A stretch of 64,000 nt of DNA from Epiperipatus broadwayi (Eukaryota > Onychophora > Udeonychophora > Euonychophora > Peripatidae), in NCBI GenBank assembly GCA_028023455.1, contig JAQFVV010000042.1:5413739-5477738 (forward strand), in the 5' to 3' direction. Below the pieces are notes generated by a model. The model searched no databases. It was not told where the DNA came from and was given only the letters and a program-made list of their open reading frames with translations. Below are positions 22,480 to 33,600 of the stretch, piece by piece. Positions within the stretch are counted from its first letter, which is position 1. Each line of letters begins with the position of its first letter. Both the position numbers and the translations under genes were made by a program.

Positions 22480-23300
22480 TATTCAATTTATTATTTTTTT
22501 TAAATCAGTCACATTACATGTAAACACTAGGTGACAGCACCTGTAAAATTGTTTGCTTACAAATAATTATATAATAATAAATAATAATAGTTAGAAAAGT
22601 GATGAAATGAGGGAAAGGGGAATGAAATAATAAACACTTTAAAACAAACTAAATTCTACAATTTACAATCAAGCATAAATTTTCACTAACTGTGTGCATT
22701 TAAAATGCAGCACATTATACATATTTTTAAGTACATTTTCCTCATTTTTATCCTTTTATTATTTTACAGATAAGAAAAATAGACAATTTTCAACTATACA
22801 GCTTTCGTTTTTTTTTTTTTTAAATCCCTTTTTTTGAATAACGGTGGTGTATTTAGTAGTTTGAGGGTCAGAATTCTAAGAAGTGCCTTTTTTTTTCTAG
22901 GCTTGGTTGATATGCTCTACATTTTTAAAAAAGAATTTGTGATTGAAATGAGTCACTCTTCCCTCTTCTTCCTTATTACTTTTCTCTCATAAGCTAACTA
23001 AAGGTTTGGTTTTTTTTTTCATTAATTGAGGCTATAAGCAGATTTTTCACAATGATGTCATAAAAAACGATGCAGTATAATGTCCATCGGTAAATACAGA
23101 TAAGTATAGCTTCACTTTCCCTTCATACTAGTCCTGAACATGTTGTCAATGAAGAATTTGAATGAAAACAAAATAAGAAAGAGAGAAAAATAAACAGGTA
23201 CATTAATTCAGGAAAAAAGAGAAGAAAAAGCAGCACAATTATTTCCTTGCCAGAAGAGGGGATATTTCAGGTGCAGAACCTCCAAATTCTGAGAAAACAT
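22480..23300 (-). other. Inferred RCAN 3' untranslated region
   Basis: This lies directly downstream of the RCAN stop codon on the minus strand. It is AT-rich with several AATAAA words on the minus strand around 22480-22500 (seen as TTTATT on the plus strand), any of which could serve for polyadenylation. The extent is a guess; no transcript evidence is available. Confidence 0.3.
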
Positions 23301-23425
23301 TTATCTCTCTGGGCGTCGAGTCTGCACAAGTTTAGCTTTTGGTCCAGTAGTTTCTGTTTCTTCACAGATATGAACAACAATACCTGGCTGAGTATCAGAT
23401 GGAGGATGAAGTTCATGGGATTCTC
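23301..23425 (-). CDS. RCAN: RCAN (calcipressin), last coding exon
   Basis: This exon encodes the C-terminus of the regulator of calcineurin: GESHELHPPS, IVVHICEETETTGPKAKLVQ, TRRPER and a TAA stop at 23301-23303. The acceptor is TTTTTTATAG before 23425. It joins in frame (split glycine codon GGA) to the exon at 27700-27871. The family's C-terminal calcineurin-docking segment is PKIIQT in vertebrates as I recall; here the comparable residues are AKLVQT, so the leading proline is alanine while isoleucine is leucine. The protein ends directly after TRRPER, shorter than vertebrate forms. Intact frame, so likely functional. Confidence 0.88.
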
Positions 23426-24980
23426 CTATAAAAAATAATAAAACAAATTAATTTAAATATAATATAAACAATAATAAACCTAATATAAAAAACTTGGAAT
23501 ATTACGACTGATTGGTGCAATAAATGATAATGAAAATAGCTTAAAAAATGAATATATTAAAACATTTTATTTTTTAAAATTATTTACAATAAAAAGAATA
23601 CTTTTTTTTTTTTAAAAATGAGACACTTTGTAATTAATATGTAAAATTACAATCTTTAATAATTAAAGAACATACCTACAAATCAAATTTTCCTTATGAA
23701 TCACAAGAAATTACAAGATTTCATAACTACAAATACTCTACCATAAAAACATTAAGGATTTCAGATTCATTCTATGAAAATTGAATAGCAGAAATCTTTA
23801 GATATACCATCAGTTATAGTTTACAACCTGAAAAATCAACTGTGGATTGATATACACAGCATTAGTATTAAATGTTGTAGGTCACTATATTATCACCAAA
23901 ACAAAGGGGATAGAAATGATGAGAACTATCGTAGTAAAACCTTAAAAATTAATTGGACAAAGTCATCTATCAAAAATCCAAGTGGAATACTGGTACCACA
24001 TTAGAGACAATTATGCCAGAGAAATATCTATCAGAAAGAAAGGTTTGGGTTTTTATTTTGTAATTTTCAAAGAGTTTTACAGATTTTGATGAATCACTAT
24101 GTTTTAAATCGTAGTTCAAATGGTTTGTATTACATAATATTATTTAAGTGAGAAAGAAATGTATAAATTCTTGAAGTAAACTGATAATCTTGAATAGGCG
24201 CTTGGTTTTTATTTTTATTAAACATCCTTCATCTGAAAAGTTGAGACAATACCTTAGTCCATCAGTTTATGGTACAGTATAAGCAAAAACAAATAAAAAA
24301 AAAAAAAATGTGTTCAATTCAAAACTGCATCTCTAAAAAGTGGCCATAAGGAGCAATCTCCCTCTTCTTTCAATTTTCAAAAAAACCCAGAAACAATCCT
24401 GATTCAACACAATGAACATCAATAAAAATATTTTCCAATACTAATTAGAGGAAACTTAGCAGGATTAGATATACCACTTGATTCATATCAATGGATTCTG
24501 GAAAACTTAGTCTCATTTAATACAGAATCAATGCTTATATAAAATTCACAGAAATCTATAATGTGGTGTATGGCTGGCGAGACAAGGTAATGGGTTTATG
24601 ATAAGAAGTTGATAGTTTACCGAATATCAATCAAGTCAAAAATGATCGAACTTTTGAATTAATGATTATTAGTACCAGAAGAATTTATTCAGGCAAGAGA
24701 ATTTCAGAAATCTTCAAATACTAATTTTTGCAGCTTCTTGACATGTCCCTATTGATAATAGAACTGCCAGACAGTTTGACAAATCTACCTCATTGAAGAA
24801 GTTATTTAATTCTTTATCATTGCATACAAGCAGTTACAAGTGCTGAGGAAACTCCAATTTTCTTATTATCACAGATTGTTGCACTTTTTGCCACTCTAAT
24901 GTTTCAGGTAGGAAATAAAATTGAACACCAATACATTTGTTTTATTGTTTTCTATGAACAAGACATCCAATGGCAAGTCC
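23426..24980 (-). other. RCAN intron, left part; plus-strand LRR-like relic near 24600-24900
   Basis: Intron sequence between the last two RCAN exons. On the plus strand near 24730-24800 a frame reads LQLLDMS, then ELPDSLTNLPH, then after a one-base shift KKLF, which has the look of a leucine-rich-repeat unit. Sequence on either side has many stops, so it would be a pseudogene fragment. Open frames at 23247-23438 and 24899-25087 on the plus strand are not genes: the first is the antisense of the RCAN exon and the second spans a hAT end. Confidence 0.3.
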
Positions 24981-24987
24981 AATATAG

Positions 24988-25687
24988 CAGTGATCTTCAA
25001 CTCCTGGTCCGCGGACCGGCACCAGGCCGCAGAAGTTTTTTGTCGGTCTGCGCTAGACTGACAGGAAAATTTGTAATAACAAAATAATATTTTAAACTTT
25101 TAATTAATATAAACAATTTTTATTTATTTTTTCATCGCATTTTTACCCGATTAAAAAAAAAAAACAGAACGAAAATAAAATCTAATCAATTATATATAAA
25201 TTAATTTGTTTTACTATTTATCACAGATTTTTATGAGGGGGGGGGTAGAATTAAATTTTTTATTATTTTTCTAAAAAAATTCAAAATTAATAAAAAAAAA
25301 GTTTTTTATTATACAAACTCCATCTTAGTTTAATAACAATCGTTCTCATTAATGTGCTTGCATTTCCCACTATTCAGGCGAATAACATTTTATTCTTGCA
25401 TATTTTAACAATGAAATAATAGACGTAGAAATGCAAGCACATTAATGAGAACGATTGTTATTGTACTGTTTTCTATACTCGAGAAAGTGTTCAGCATGTG
25501 AAGGTAAGCAACACCATTACAATACACAGTAACTAGTTTGATGTTTTTGTCAGTTATAACAATTATGCTCATTTAACGTTAAGCAATTTATATCTTTAAG
25601 AAAATTTATCTGTAAACTTCTGCAGGTCCGCGAAATCTTATCGTTATTTTTGCTGGTCCGCAGGTGTGAAAAGGTTGAAGACTACTG
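24988..25687. mobile_element. hAT-type non-autonomous DNA transposon (700 bp)
   Basis: The left end is CAGTGATCTTCAACTCCTGG and the right end, complemented, is CAGTAGTCTTCAACCTTTTC. Both are followed by GGTCCGCGG-type words (GGTCCGCGGACC on the left, GGTCCGCAGG on the right). The 8-bp flanks are CAATATAG and CAATGTAG, one mismatch. These are hAT hallmarks. An internal inverted repeat (words ATAACAATCGTTCTCATTAA and its complement at about 25335 and 25440) forms a second hairpin. A poly-G run lies at about 25235. No transposase is present. It sits inside the RCAN intron. Confidence 0.75.
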
Positions 25688-26030
25688 CAATGTAGAATGT
25701 CACAAACAATTTTGACTTTTTTCCTTAGCTTTATCTCCTTTATATTATAACCAGATATAGTTTCTAAATATCATTAACAAAATAAGATGAAAATACATTT
25801 TTCTGAAGTAGGAATTCAAAAAAGTTTTACTATTTATATATGGTGGAAAGAATCTGGAAATTGAAGCTGAAATCATCAGAATAATATTCCACATGCAGAT
25901 CACCCATTGGAGGGAAACATACAATTAAAATCAATTATAAACATGATGAAAATAGCTATGGTTTCATATAACTAGAACTTCCTGGATTTCATCTTAATAA
26001 ATCTTCAACACTTGATTAAGAATAATGTTA

Positions 26031-26236
26031 TTAAACAGGCAAAACTCTCCATACAATAGTGCCACCCTGTGCCAACCAGAGTAATCAATGGATGCCAGAA
26101 GGTTTGTGCATAAAATCCCTATCTAATGCCTACTCATCCAATATCCCCAGACTAGTTTCTGGCTTGTGGCCTTCGTCAGTGAGGAGCCTTGGATCTGAGA
26201 GCACTGCACGTAGATCTTTTAGGATTATATGATGTA
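26031..26236 (+). repeat. Fold-back repeat family F3, copy 1
   Basis: Contains the family words CAGGCAAAACTCTCCATACA, AGAGTAATCAATGGATGCCA, AGAAGG-TTGTGCATAAAAT and GGATCTGAGAGCACTGCA. Further copies are at 35978-36510, 51402-51560, 56536-56760 and 62478-62770. Copies with both arms fold on themselves. No coding capacity; family not recognised. It lies in the RCAN intron. Confidence 0.65.
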
Positions 26237-27409
26237 AGAATAATATGCTGATTATAAGATCATGATCTCAATCTATGCACGAGTCTAACGTAATTTCACA
26301 GCTTAAAGTTCATTTTATAAATGATCCATAGCTGATTTTTTTTGACATTCTTTCAATTCAAAAATAATAACAATTATAGAAACTACTATCATGTTGTGTT
26401 CTTTTTATGTTCAGATTTAAAATGATATTTAGACTTCAAATTAGTTGTCACTTATAAATACATTTTTAACATTTACCAAAAACAATTTTATTTAACATTA
26501 AAATCTTTCTACCCCACAACTTAAATGAAAGTCAGAATGATTAGTAAGTCTGATCTATTTTTACAAATCTAAACAAGTAAAGTAGCACAAAGCATTTCCT
26601 TTTTTATGTATTTAATAGATATCACATTAATGATATACACGCACTCAAATCTAGTTGCTATTTTATCAGTTTAAAGTTTTGCAAAGATGATGTCACGATC
26701 TTATCGCATTTTAATTTTCCACCAGCTAAAACACAATGAAGTAGTGATTTTAAATTTGTGGTACTAATTCATATTTGAATATAGTGACACAGAATTAAAT
26801 AAAAGTCACTTAACTATTTGCACAGACTTTTGTGACTGGGGGGTTTGAACTTGAATGGGAACTTGGTTAATATGACAGAGTGAGATTTTTGAAGAAAAAG
26901 AATCCCGGTTTCTCTATAAAAGATGGCCAATTATTCAATTCCAATGACATCAAGTTTTTAATTGTAGTATAATTTCAAAAGTAAGACAATATTTTAAAGT
27001 AAAATAAATTAGAAGCAAAAAAAAAAATGTAAATATTATATGAGTTGTTACTTGTTTTAAATATGGGTGATAGTTATGAATTAATATGTATGCAGTGCGT
27101 CCCACGAGTTCAATATCCCTAAAAATTAATGTATATTTTTATAGAACATGATATATCTGAACAAGAAAGAATGAATTCAAATAATTCTATTTAATAAACT
27201 GAGAAACCACTGCAAAATTAACAGACAGTTTTTCAGAAAGCAAGCCAAAAACACAGAATTGTATTATAAGATTTTACAGATTTATGAAATTGACTAGCAG
27301 ATCTTCAAACAGATAAGCTGGTGGTAATATAATCATTATTATCCTGGTTTATTATAGTAAAAGTCTCAAAAATTATCTTCAGTGACAAACTGCATATATT
27401 GCAACCATA
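26237..27409 (-). other. RCAN intron, central part
   Basis: AT-rich sequence without a recognised exon or element border. Confidence 0.4.
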
Positions 27410-27590
27410 AAAGCTAACTCCTATTGCAATGAAGTGAAAATGCTTAAAGCAGAGAAGATTAGAGCTCTGATGAAGACTGCTGGACAGTCGAAACTGTAAG
27501 GAAAATAAAAAAGGTTTTAAGAAAATTTGTTTGCATTGAAGTGTATAATGAAAGAAGTGTTATAAGCAATATATATATATATGATTAAGT
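27410..27590 (+). mobile_element. Element with hammerhead-like core, half-palindrome copy
   Basis: The core at 27467-27495 is identical to that at 21133-21161: CTGATGA, stem GACTG / CAGTC, GAAAC. The right flank (AAGAAAATTTGTTTGCATTG, AAGTGTATAATGAAAGAAGT) matches the right arm of the 21 kb copy; the left arm is mostly lost. It lies in the RCAN intron about 110 bp from the penultimate exon, on the strand opposite to RCAN. Confidence 0.6.
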
Positions 27591-27699
27591 GAAAATGCTT
27601 TTGCCTGACAGATAGAATCTTGCAAATTCGTGAACGTAAAATAATTGTTCCTGTTTAATCAGATTTTATAAAATAACATTTAAAAAAATACTTTCTCAC

Positions 27700-27871
27700 C
27701 TGGAGTAAGACTAGCAATTGCTGAAAGAAGATCATAGTTTATCACAGGTTCTGCCTCAAGCACTGGTTCCCAACCTACGGGAGGAGATGCAGGAGGGGAA
27801 ATGAGGAATTGCTTGAATGGAGCTGGTGGTTGCAAATGTACATCAGCATGATCTTGACTGCTTGATTTGGG
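27700..27871 (-). CDS. RCAN: RCAN (calcipressin), penultimate coding exon
   Basis: The 172-bp exon encodes [36 protein letters not shown], then [22 protein letters not shown]. FLISPPxSPPxGW is the signature of calcipressins, cytosolic proteins that bind and modulate the phosphatase calcineurin; its serines are known phosphorylation sites in the family. Acceptor ATATTACAG before 27871 and donor GTGAGAAAG after 27700 are both good. The exon starts in phase 0, where vertebrate RCAN exons begin after FAQ. The preceding exon should encode the RNA-recognition-like domain; I searched the minus strand upstream and did not find it. It may be beyond the window or diverged. Confidence 0.92.
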
Positions 27872-29480
27872 CTGTAATATATATATATGAACAAATTATT
27901 ATTAAATGTACATAATATCTTTTTTAAAAAACGATATATTATTCATAAAAATGAAACATTAAAGTAATATGCATTGAGCAATTAGTCCATAATAAGAATG
28001 GATGATTGGAAAGCAAAGTCCAGGATTGATTTCCAAATAAAGAAAATTAAAAAAAAGAAAAAAAAAAAGATATCCATTTGACTGAGTGAATAGTATTATA
28101 TAGTGCTCTTTCTTTCATTTTGGTGCTTGAATATCACCTAATATTTTAACCAACTGACCAATTAAATAAAAAACAGACTTTTCTATGATTATTGATATTA
28201 TCTGCTTCTTCCGCCTAGAAATTCACAAGTAATGCAAAATGGATCTAGAAGACTTGCTTATAAAATAATGAAGTCTTTTTAGACAAATGTTTTATATCTC
28301 AATCTAAAACTGTCATTGAAATGTACCATTTGTGTGCGATTCTATCATTGTTTCTTATGCAGAGAAAATATAAAGAACATAAAATATAACCTTAATGCAT
28401 TTTAAGTACAGAAAAGTCTTTTCAGGTAAACATTATTTTCAAAATAAAAAAAGAAACATGAACTAGATTTGATAGTTACTGTTCCAAAATACAATCAACT
28501 GAATACAATTAGATTTCTTGTTCATTACTGAATCTGTTACTAACGAACCATGTTTCTTTTATTTTGTGTTTCTTACCATTATGCAGTGGACATAATAAAA
28601 ACATGGTTCGTAAATAATGTAGACTAAGTAACAAATAGGGAACAGGATAGTGTTCTGTAGAATGCATTTTGAAACATGCTTAATTAAATTTAGAAGTTTG
28701 TATATTTGGGTATAATGTTTGCCTGTGAAAAGGATGCTCTATACCAAAAATATATTAAGATTATATTTAATGGTCTCTATATTTTCTTTGTATGAAAAAC
28801 AATATAATTTCATACAAATGATATCTTAATAATGCTTCTGCAGGAATATTTTTTGGAGTTAATAAATATACATTCCCCTAGAACAGAATTTCTCAAACAT
28901 CAGTCCATGGTCAGTTTGATCCATAAAATTTTAAGCAAATTTGATTATTAATTATTATATAAATATTAAAATAAATGACATGGTGTATAAAATAAAATTC
29001 AGATTATGCTCATCTAAAATTCAATTTAGTTATAATAAATATTTCATTATCCATGATGAAAAAAGTTGGCAAAATTAATGCTATATATTTTTATCCTATA
29101 CCTTCCACATATCGCGTCTATAAATATATATCTTTGTGCACATTAATGATACTATCAGTCTGGATAGCCGATCTTTACAAATATTCTATCAATGTGAGGT
29201 TTTTTTTCTTTTTTTTCACTTTTTTTTTCAAAGATCAATCCAAGAACTTTTTTTTTTTTTTCACACAGCCAAATTGTTTAGACTACATTGAAACCTACAT
29301 AATAATAAATCATGTTTTACATTGTTGGAAAATGACAATGTATAACTTGAGTGTTAACTTTTTTACAAAATGGTAAAAAAATGGACTAATTTTTAAAGGT
29401 AATCCGATAACTTGTGACAAAAATATGATGATGGCAATATTTATTAATTTAGTATAACAAATTTTTAATTAAATTATTTT
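27872..29480 (-). other. Probable RCAN intron with a lone hAT end
   Basis: AT-rich sequence. At 28880 the word CAGAATTTCTCAAACATCAG followed by TCCATGGTC resembles a hAT end (CAG, then TCTCAAAC, then a GTCC word), but I could not find the partner end or a target duplication. The open frame at 29053-29376 is T-rich and resembles nothing known. Confidence 0.3.
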
Positions 29481-29489
29481 GATTACAAC

Positions 29490-29683
29490 CGGTTTCCATC
29501 TCACAGCCTTCATCATCTTTCTGAATGAATCTTACTTTATCACCAAGATTATAATTCCCCAAACATTCTGAAACTTATCAATGCTACTTCAGACATTATT
29601 GAGGTTATCATTTCATCCCAACACATCTTCAGATAATGATCACTACATTAAACCTCATGCTCTGTTTGTATAATCATATAAAA
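29490..29683 (+). pseudogene. Protein kinase D pseudogene, 5' part
   Basis: The plus strand reads, across small frame changes, ILLYHQDYNSPNILKLINAT, then SDIIEVIIS, then KPHALFV and SYK. This follows the region of protein kinase D (PRKD) before and at the start of its first C1 domain, where I recall DYNSPNIL-like and PHALxVHSY sequences. In-frame stops occur (after HLSE, and in place of H in FV*SYK). It continues beyond the hAT insertion at 33192. No introns are visible between the N-terminal and C1 segments, so it may be a processed retrocopy. The match is by eye. Confidence 0.6.
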
Positions 29684-32600
29684 CAGCAGTCGGCAACTTT
29701 TTAGAAATTGTGGACCACTAACATAATTTTTAAAGGTACAAATTAATATGAGCATTGAGTATGATGATATACATATATATTTATTTATAAAGTACAAAAT
29801 AAATTAGATTATTATATTAATATAATTTTTGTGTAAGTTTTTTTAGTTATTTGTTTTCATTTTGAGTTATATGAAAGCAAAACTAAGTTTGCATTTATAT
29901 GTTTTAAATATTAATTCTTATTAAGCGCAATGTCAGCATGTAATACTTATATAAAACTAAATCGAATCTTGCATTATGATTTGTAGAGGTCTCTCTTGCT
30001 AAAATTAAGCACTCAAGGTGCATGTACTAAGGTTTTAGCCTTATATAAGTATTTATATGTTTTATAATTTGTTAAAGAATTGTTTTAGTTTATTTTCTGT
30101 TAATATAATGTTCATTTTATTTCACAAAAACAAATGAATATATAAATACATATTTGTTACACTTTACATGTGCAATTTTCTAATTTGTAACTACACAAAA
30201 TATTTAAGATTAATAATGAATAGTATTCTATTCTTTAATAATTTTTATAGATGTGTTTTCCTTCAAAATTCTTAATAAACTTTTTGAGTTTTACTTCATC
30301 CAATTAGCAAGAGTGCGCTGTAGTCAAATTTGATGTCTAGTCAAATGTACAGAATTTGGTATTTTTATTTTGTTACTTTTTCTATGCCGCTGACCGAATA
30401 GGGGTTAATTAAACGCCTTTGAGGTAGATTTTTGCAAGTCGCAGTAATATTTTGTTCTATTTTACATATAATAATACAGCTTAAACAAAATTTATTTTTT
30501 ATTTAAAAATTTTATTCAATGAGTAAGCTTAGCGAATTTAAATAATATCTGAATTTCATATAATACTAAATTGTCCAAGCACTTTACTACTGTTACACAA
30601 TGCTTTATTTACCACCCTTTCTTACAGTTTACAGTTTCGATTACCCCAACAATCTTCTTCAGAACTACAACATGATACAAACATATGAATATAAATATAC
30701 ATAAACATATAATTTAATTCTATAAATACATCTTATATCTTTTTACTTTACATTTTTATTATTTATTTTTTATCATTTTTACATTCTATATTTATTAATC
30801 AAAATATTTCCTATATATATATTGAACCGGATTGATGTCCGATTCAAGAGTTTTATTCCCCAAAATTAAAAACTTAATTTTGTTAAATCTTATCTAACGT
30901 TAGAATTTTTTTTTTATCATTTAAAAAGAGTATGTGTATTAAAACACCTACTCGTTTATATTTAAAATAGATCGTTTTAATTTTTATAAAAATTGTTTTT
31001 AAAATAGTTTTCTTATACTGTTTGTTTTTAATTTTTTTTTTTTTTAAATCAATTGGATTTAAAAAAAAAGCAAGCTGGCTAGCTAATTACATTCCTATGG
31101 CTTTTGTATTAATCATTTAAAAGTTCAGTCTAAAGCGGAGATTTGATTTGTGTTGTTTTTGTTTCAATAATTCCTGGGTAGAATTCTTAGATTAGATTGA
31201 ACTGGAGATTAATATTTGCCCTGCCTTAGGCATAGAATTCAACAGCAAGGCTAGTTTTCATGGGAAATCAAGTGGAGGTATAAATAACACCAAAAATTTC
31301 ATGAGTCTATTCTATTATATCCTAGAGAGATTAAGTCAGCACTTCGTCAAAGTGATTAGTTCAGTTCCAATATTCATTCAGATTAACCTCTTCAACGTTT
31401 GTACCATTAGCATTTTGGACATTTAATCTTTAAAAGCAAAATTTGCAGTTACTAAAACAATTTTGCTTTCTCCGTGATGTCAAAATATACTGCTAAACGT
31501 TTTATAACCAAAAATATGTCGTGCTAGTTTAACTCAAAAGACGAACTCATGCCTGCCAACTCTCCTTCAATCCTGCAATGAACACTTAAAATAAACAAGA
31601 ACACCGCCATTGTCAAAGGAACTGAAAATGGACTAAAATAAACGTGTGGACTCTACACGAACTCTGTTTACTGTAAGGTAAAATTTTCTTTATTCTTCCC
31701 AGGGTAAATTTCTTTTCATTAAATCTCTGTTAAATCTAATTATAAATCTGTATTCATAAGCAATATTTAGCCTCATATTTAATCTTTATTGTGTTTTCTT
31801 GTATTTTGTAATGGATTTTGGAATCTTAGTTTTAAGATTCCCAAATTTGCTTTCAGTTTTTGTTTATTGGAGAGTGACAAATGAGTTTTATATTTTTATG
31901 CCTCACTTTTTATAAATGCTTTAGCAGTCGTGTATATTTTAAATGCTTACTTGTAATTATTTTATTATTCAATAATTAATTTTAAACACTGTGTTTGCAC
32001 TTTTACAAACCTCCAAAAATCTTTTGGTTGGCGACTTTATTGTCTAATTTTCTGCAGGTGGGGATTTCATTTCTTATATCTCTGAAAGCGGAAACTAGAA
32101 TTGTTTTTTCTTTGTAATTTTATAAGTCGTCAGCAGGAAGATAATATTTATCCCTTTGTAAATTACAGGTGAGAGAGACTTTCATTCTGCTGAAGTATTT
32201 AATGCTTTAATATTTTCATACTCATGTGCCCTCTCCAATAAATTTTGTATTTACGGGTGCTTTAAATTTATCAGAGCGTGTACTCAGAATTTGTTTTGTA
32301 AAGTTATTTTTCTTGAAATGCTTGGGCAGACATAACTAATTTTCTAATTATTTGCTCGTCTCCTATTGAGACCTTTAATTATGATTCTTAGAGTAGTTTT
32401 CGCCAATCATTTGGCTGGGATTTACCAGTTTTAATTGTTCTCCTTTCATTTTAAATCATATTTTTCAGTTGTTCTTGAGGTAAATCAATCATCTTTATTT
32501 TAAACGTAATAATAGGTGCAGCTTTTACCGACACATGACATTCATGGTCTGACACATTTTTCGGGCCTCGGAAAGCTTGCCGGCGCTGGTTTCATTGATT

Positions 32601-33191
32601 TATTTCAAGAATGTATTGTTTAAGTATCTGAAAGTAAAAACCAATATTTGGGTGAATCCTCTGCTGAATGAAATTTGCTTCCTCCCTTTATAATTCATTT
32701 ATTAGAAGATCAGTCGGTCTGCCAGAGTTTTGCGTTTAGTCTTTCTGGTACACGCCTGAACTAACTCTATTTATTGTATCATAAACTGATACTTCACAAC
32801 TTATTTTCTCTTAAATAAAACTTTTTAAATATGTTTAAACTTAATTTGGCTGATGTTAGTCTTTGTGCTTTTATTTCTCAATTGTCTAAACAATTTTAAG
32901 ATCTCTTGTTTCTCCCTGAGTTTAGTCAGCGCAAACCATCATCATCATCCATTCTGATCACAGTAAATAAATTTTCCATGTGATGTGATCTGGTGGCGCC
33001 CTCTGTGTCAGAATAGATTGAATGTCCGATACAATATATATATGTATTCTATTTTTATTCTTTATTTTATTTTTATAATGTTTGACTCTAAGTTACTATC
33101 TTTCATATTTATTTTTTATTTAAATTTCTTTGCGGACCATCAAAATTACCTCACGGTCAGTGGTTCATGGACCACCGGTTGCCGACTGCTG
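29684..33191. mobile_element. 3.5 kb hAT element with perfect 8-bp target duplication
   Basis: Both ends begin CAGCAGTCGGCAAC (the right end on the opposite strand), followed by words including GTGGACCAC and GTGGTCCATGAACCAC. ATATAAAA flanks the element at 29676-29683 and 33192-33199. Ends of this type and an 8-bp duplication define hAT transposons. The 3508-bp interior has no transposase frame I can recognise, and it contains at least one foreign repeat (30600-30680). It is therefore non-autonomous. It split a protein kinase D pseudogene. Confidence 0.8.
30600..30680 (-). repeat. Hammerhead-like core, covarying copy inside the hAT element
   Basis: The minus strand at 30634-30662 reads CTGAAGA, GATT ... 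AATC, GAAAC. Compared with the usual stem GACTG / CAGTC, both sides changed together (C to T, G to A), so pairing is kept. Confidence 0.5.
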
Positions 33192-33600
33192 ATATAAAAC
33201 ACCAACTTTCTGTGATTTTTGTGGAAAGATGTTGCTTGATCCCATCTGGCAAGGTCATGAAAGTCTGGGATTAAACTTTCACAAATACTGTGTTTATAAA
33301 ATACCAAACAATTGTTCACATGTCAGACAAAGACGTTCTTTAACACATCTTAGAGAGATCATTGTATCACTTAACTGATCCACATCAGACTATAGACATT
33401 TTTCTGAATCAGCTTACATACTGTTCCATCTAGTCCATTATTCTGTGGACAGCCATCCTGAGTAAACAAATAACTAACCCGCCAAATCAAGGTTCCCCAT
33501 ATATGCCTACTTCATTCTTATATTAAACCAATAATTTTCCACATTGCAATAAAGTTCTAAAAGGATTTTTCATCAGAAGTTTTGTTTAAACAAATTTCAA
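33192..33600 (+). pseudogene. Protein kinase D pseudogene, 3' part (C1a to start of C1b)
   Basis: Directly after the hAT duplication the plus strand reads [20 protein letters not shown], then LGLNFHKYC, then [15 protein letters not shown]. This is the first C1 (diacylglycerol-binding) domain of protein kinase D, with the CDFCG and NFHK-C landmarks, but the middle CxxC pair is lost. Near 33440-33535 other frames give CGQPS, VNK, then RQIKVPHICLLHSYIKP, the linker and start of the second C1 domain. Frames shift and stops interrupt, and similarity fades by about 33600. Non-functional. Confidence 0.65.

Noticed and set aside
28880-28930. Complete hAT element starting at 28880
   Set aside because: Only one end resembles hAT; no partner end or 8-bp duplication was found.
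29053-29376. 107-residue plus-strand gene
   Set aside because: Poly-phenylalanine from T runs, no known similarity, and adjacent to an apparent hAT end.
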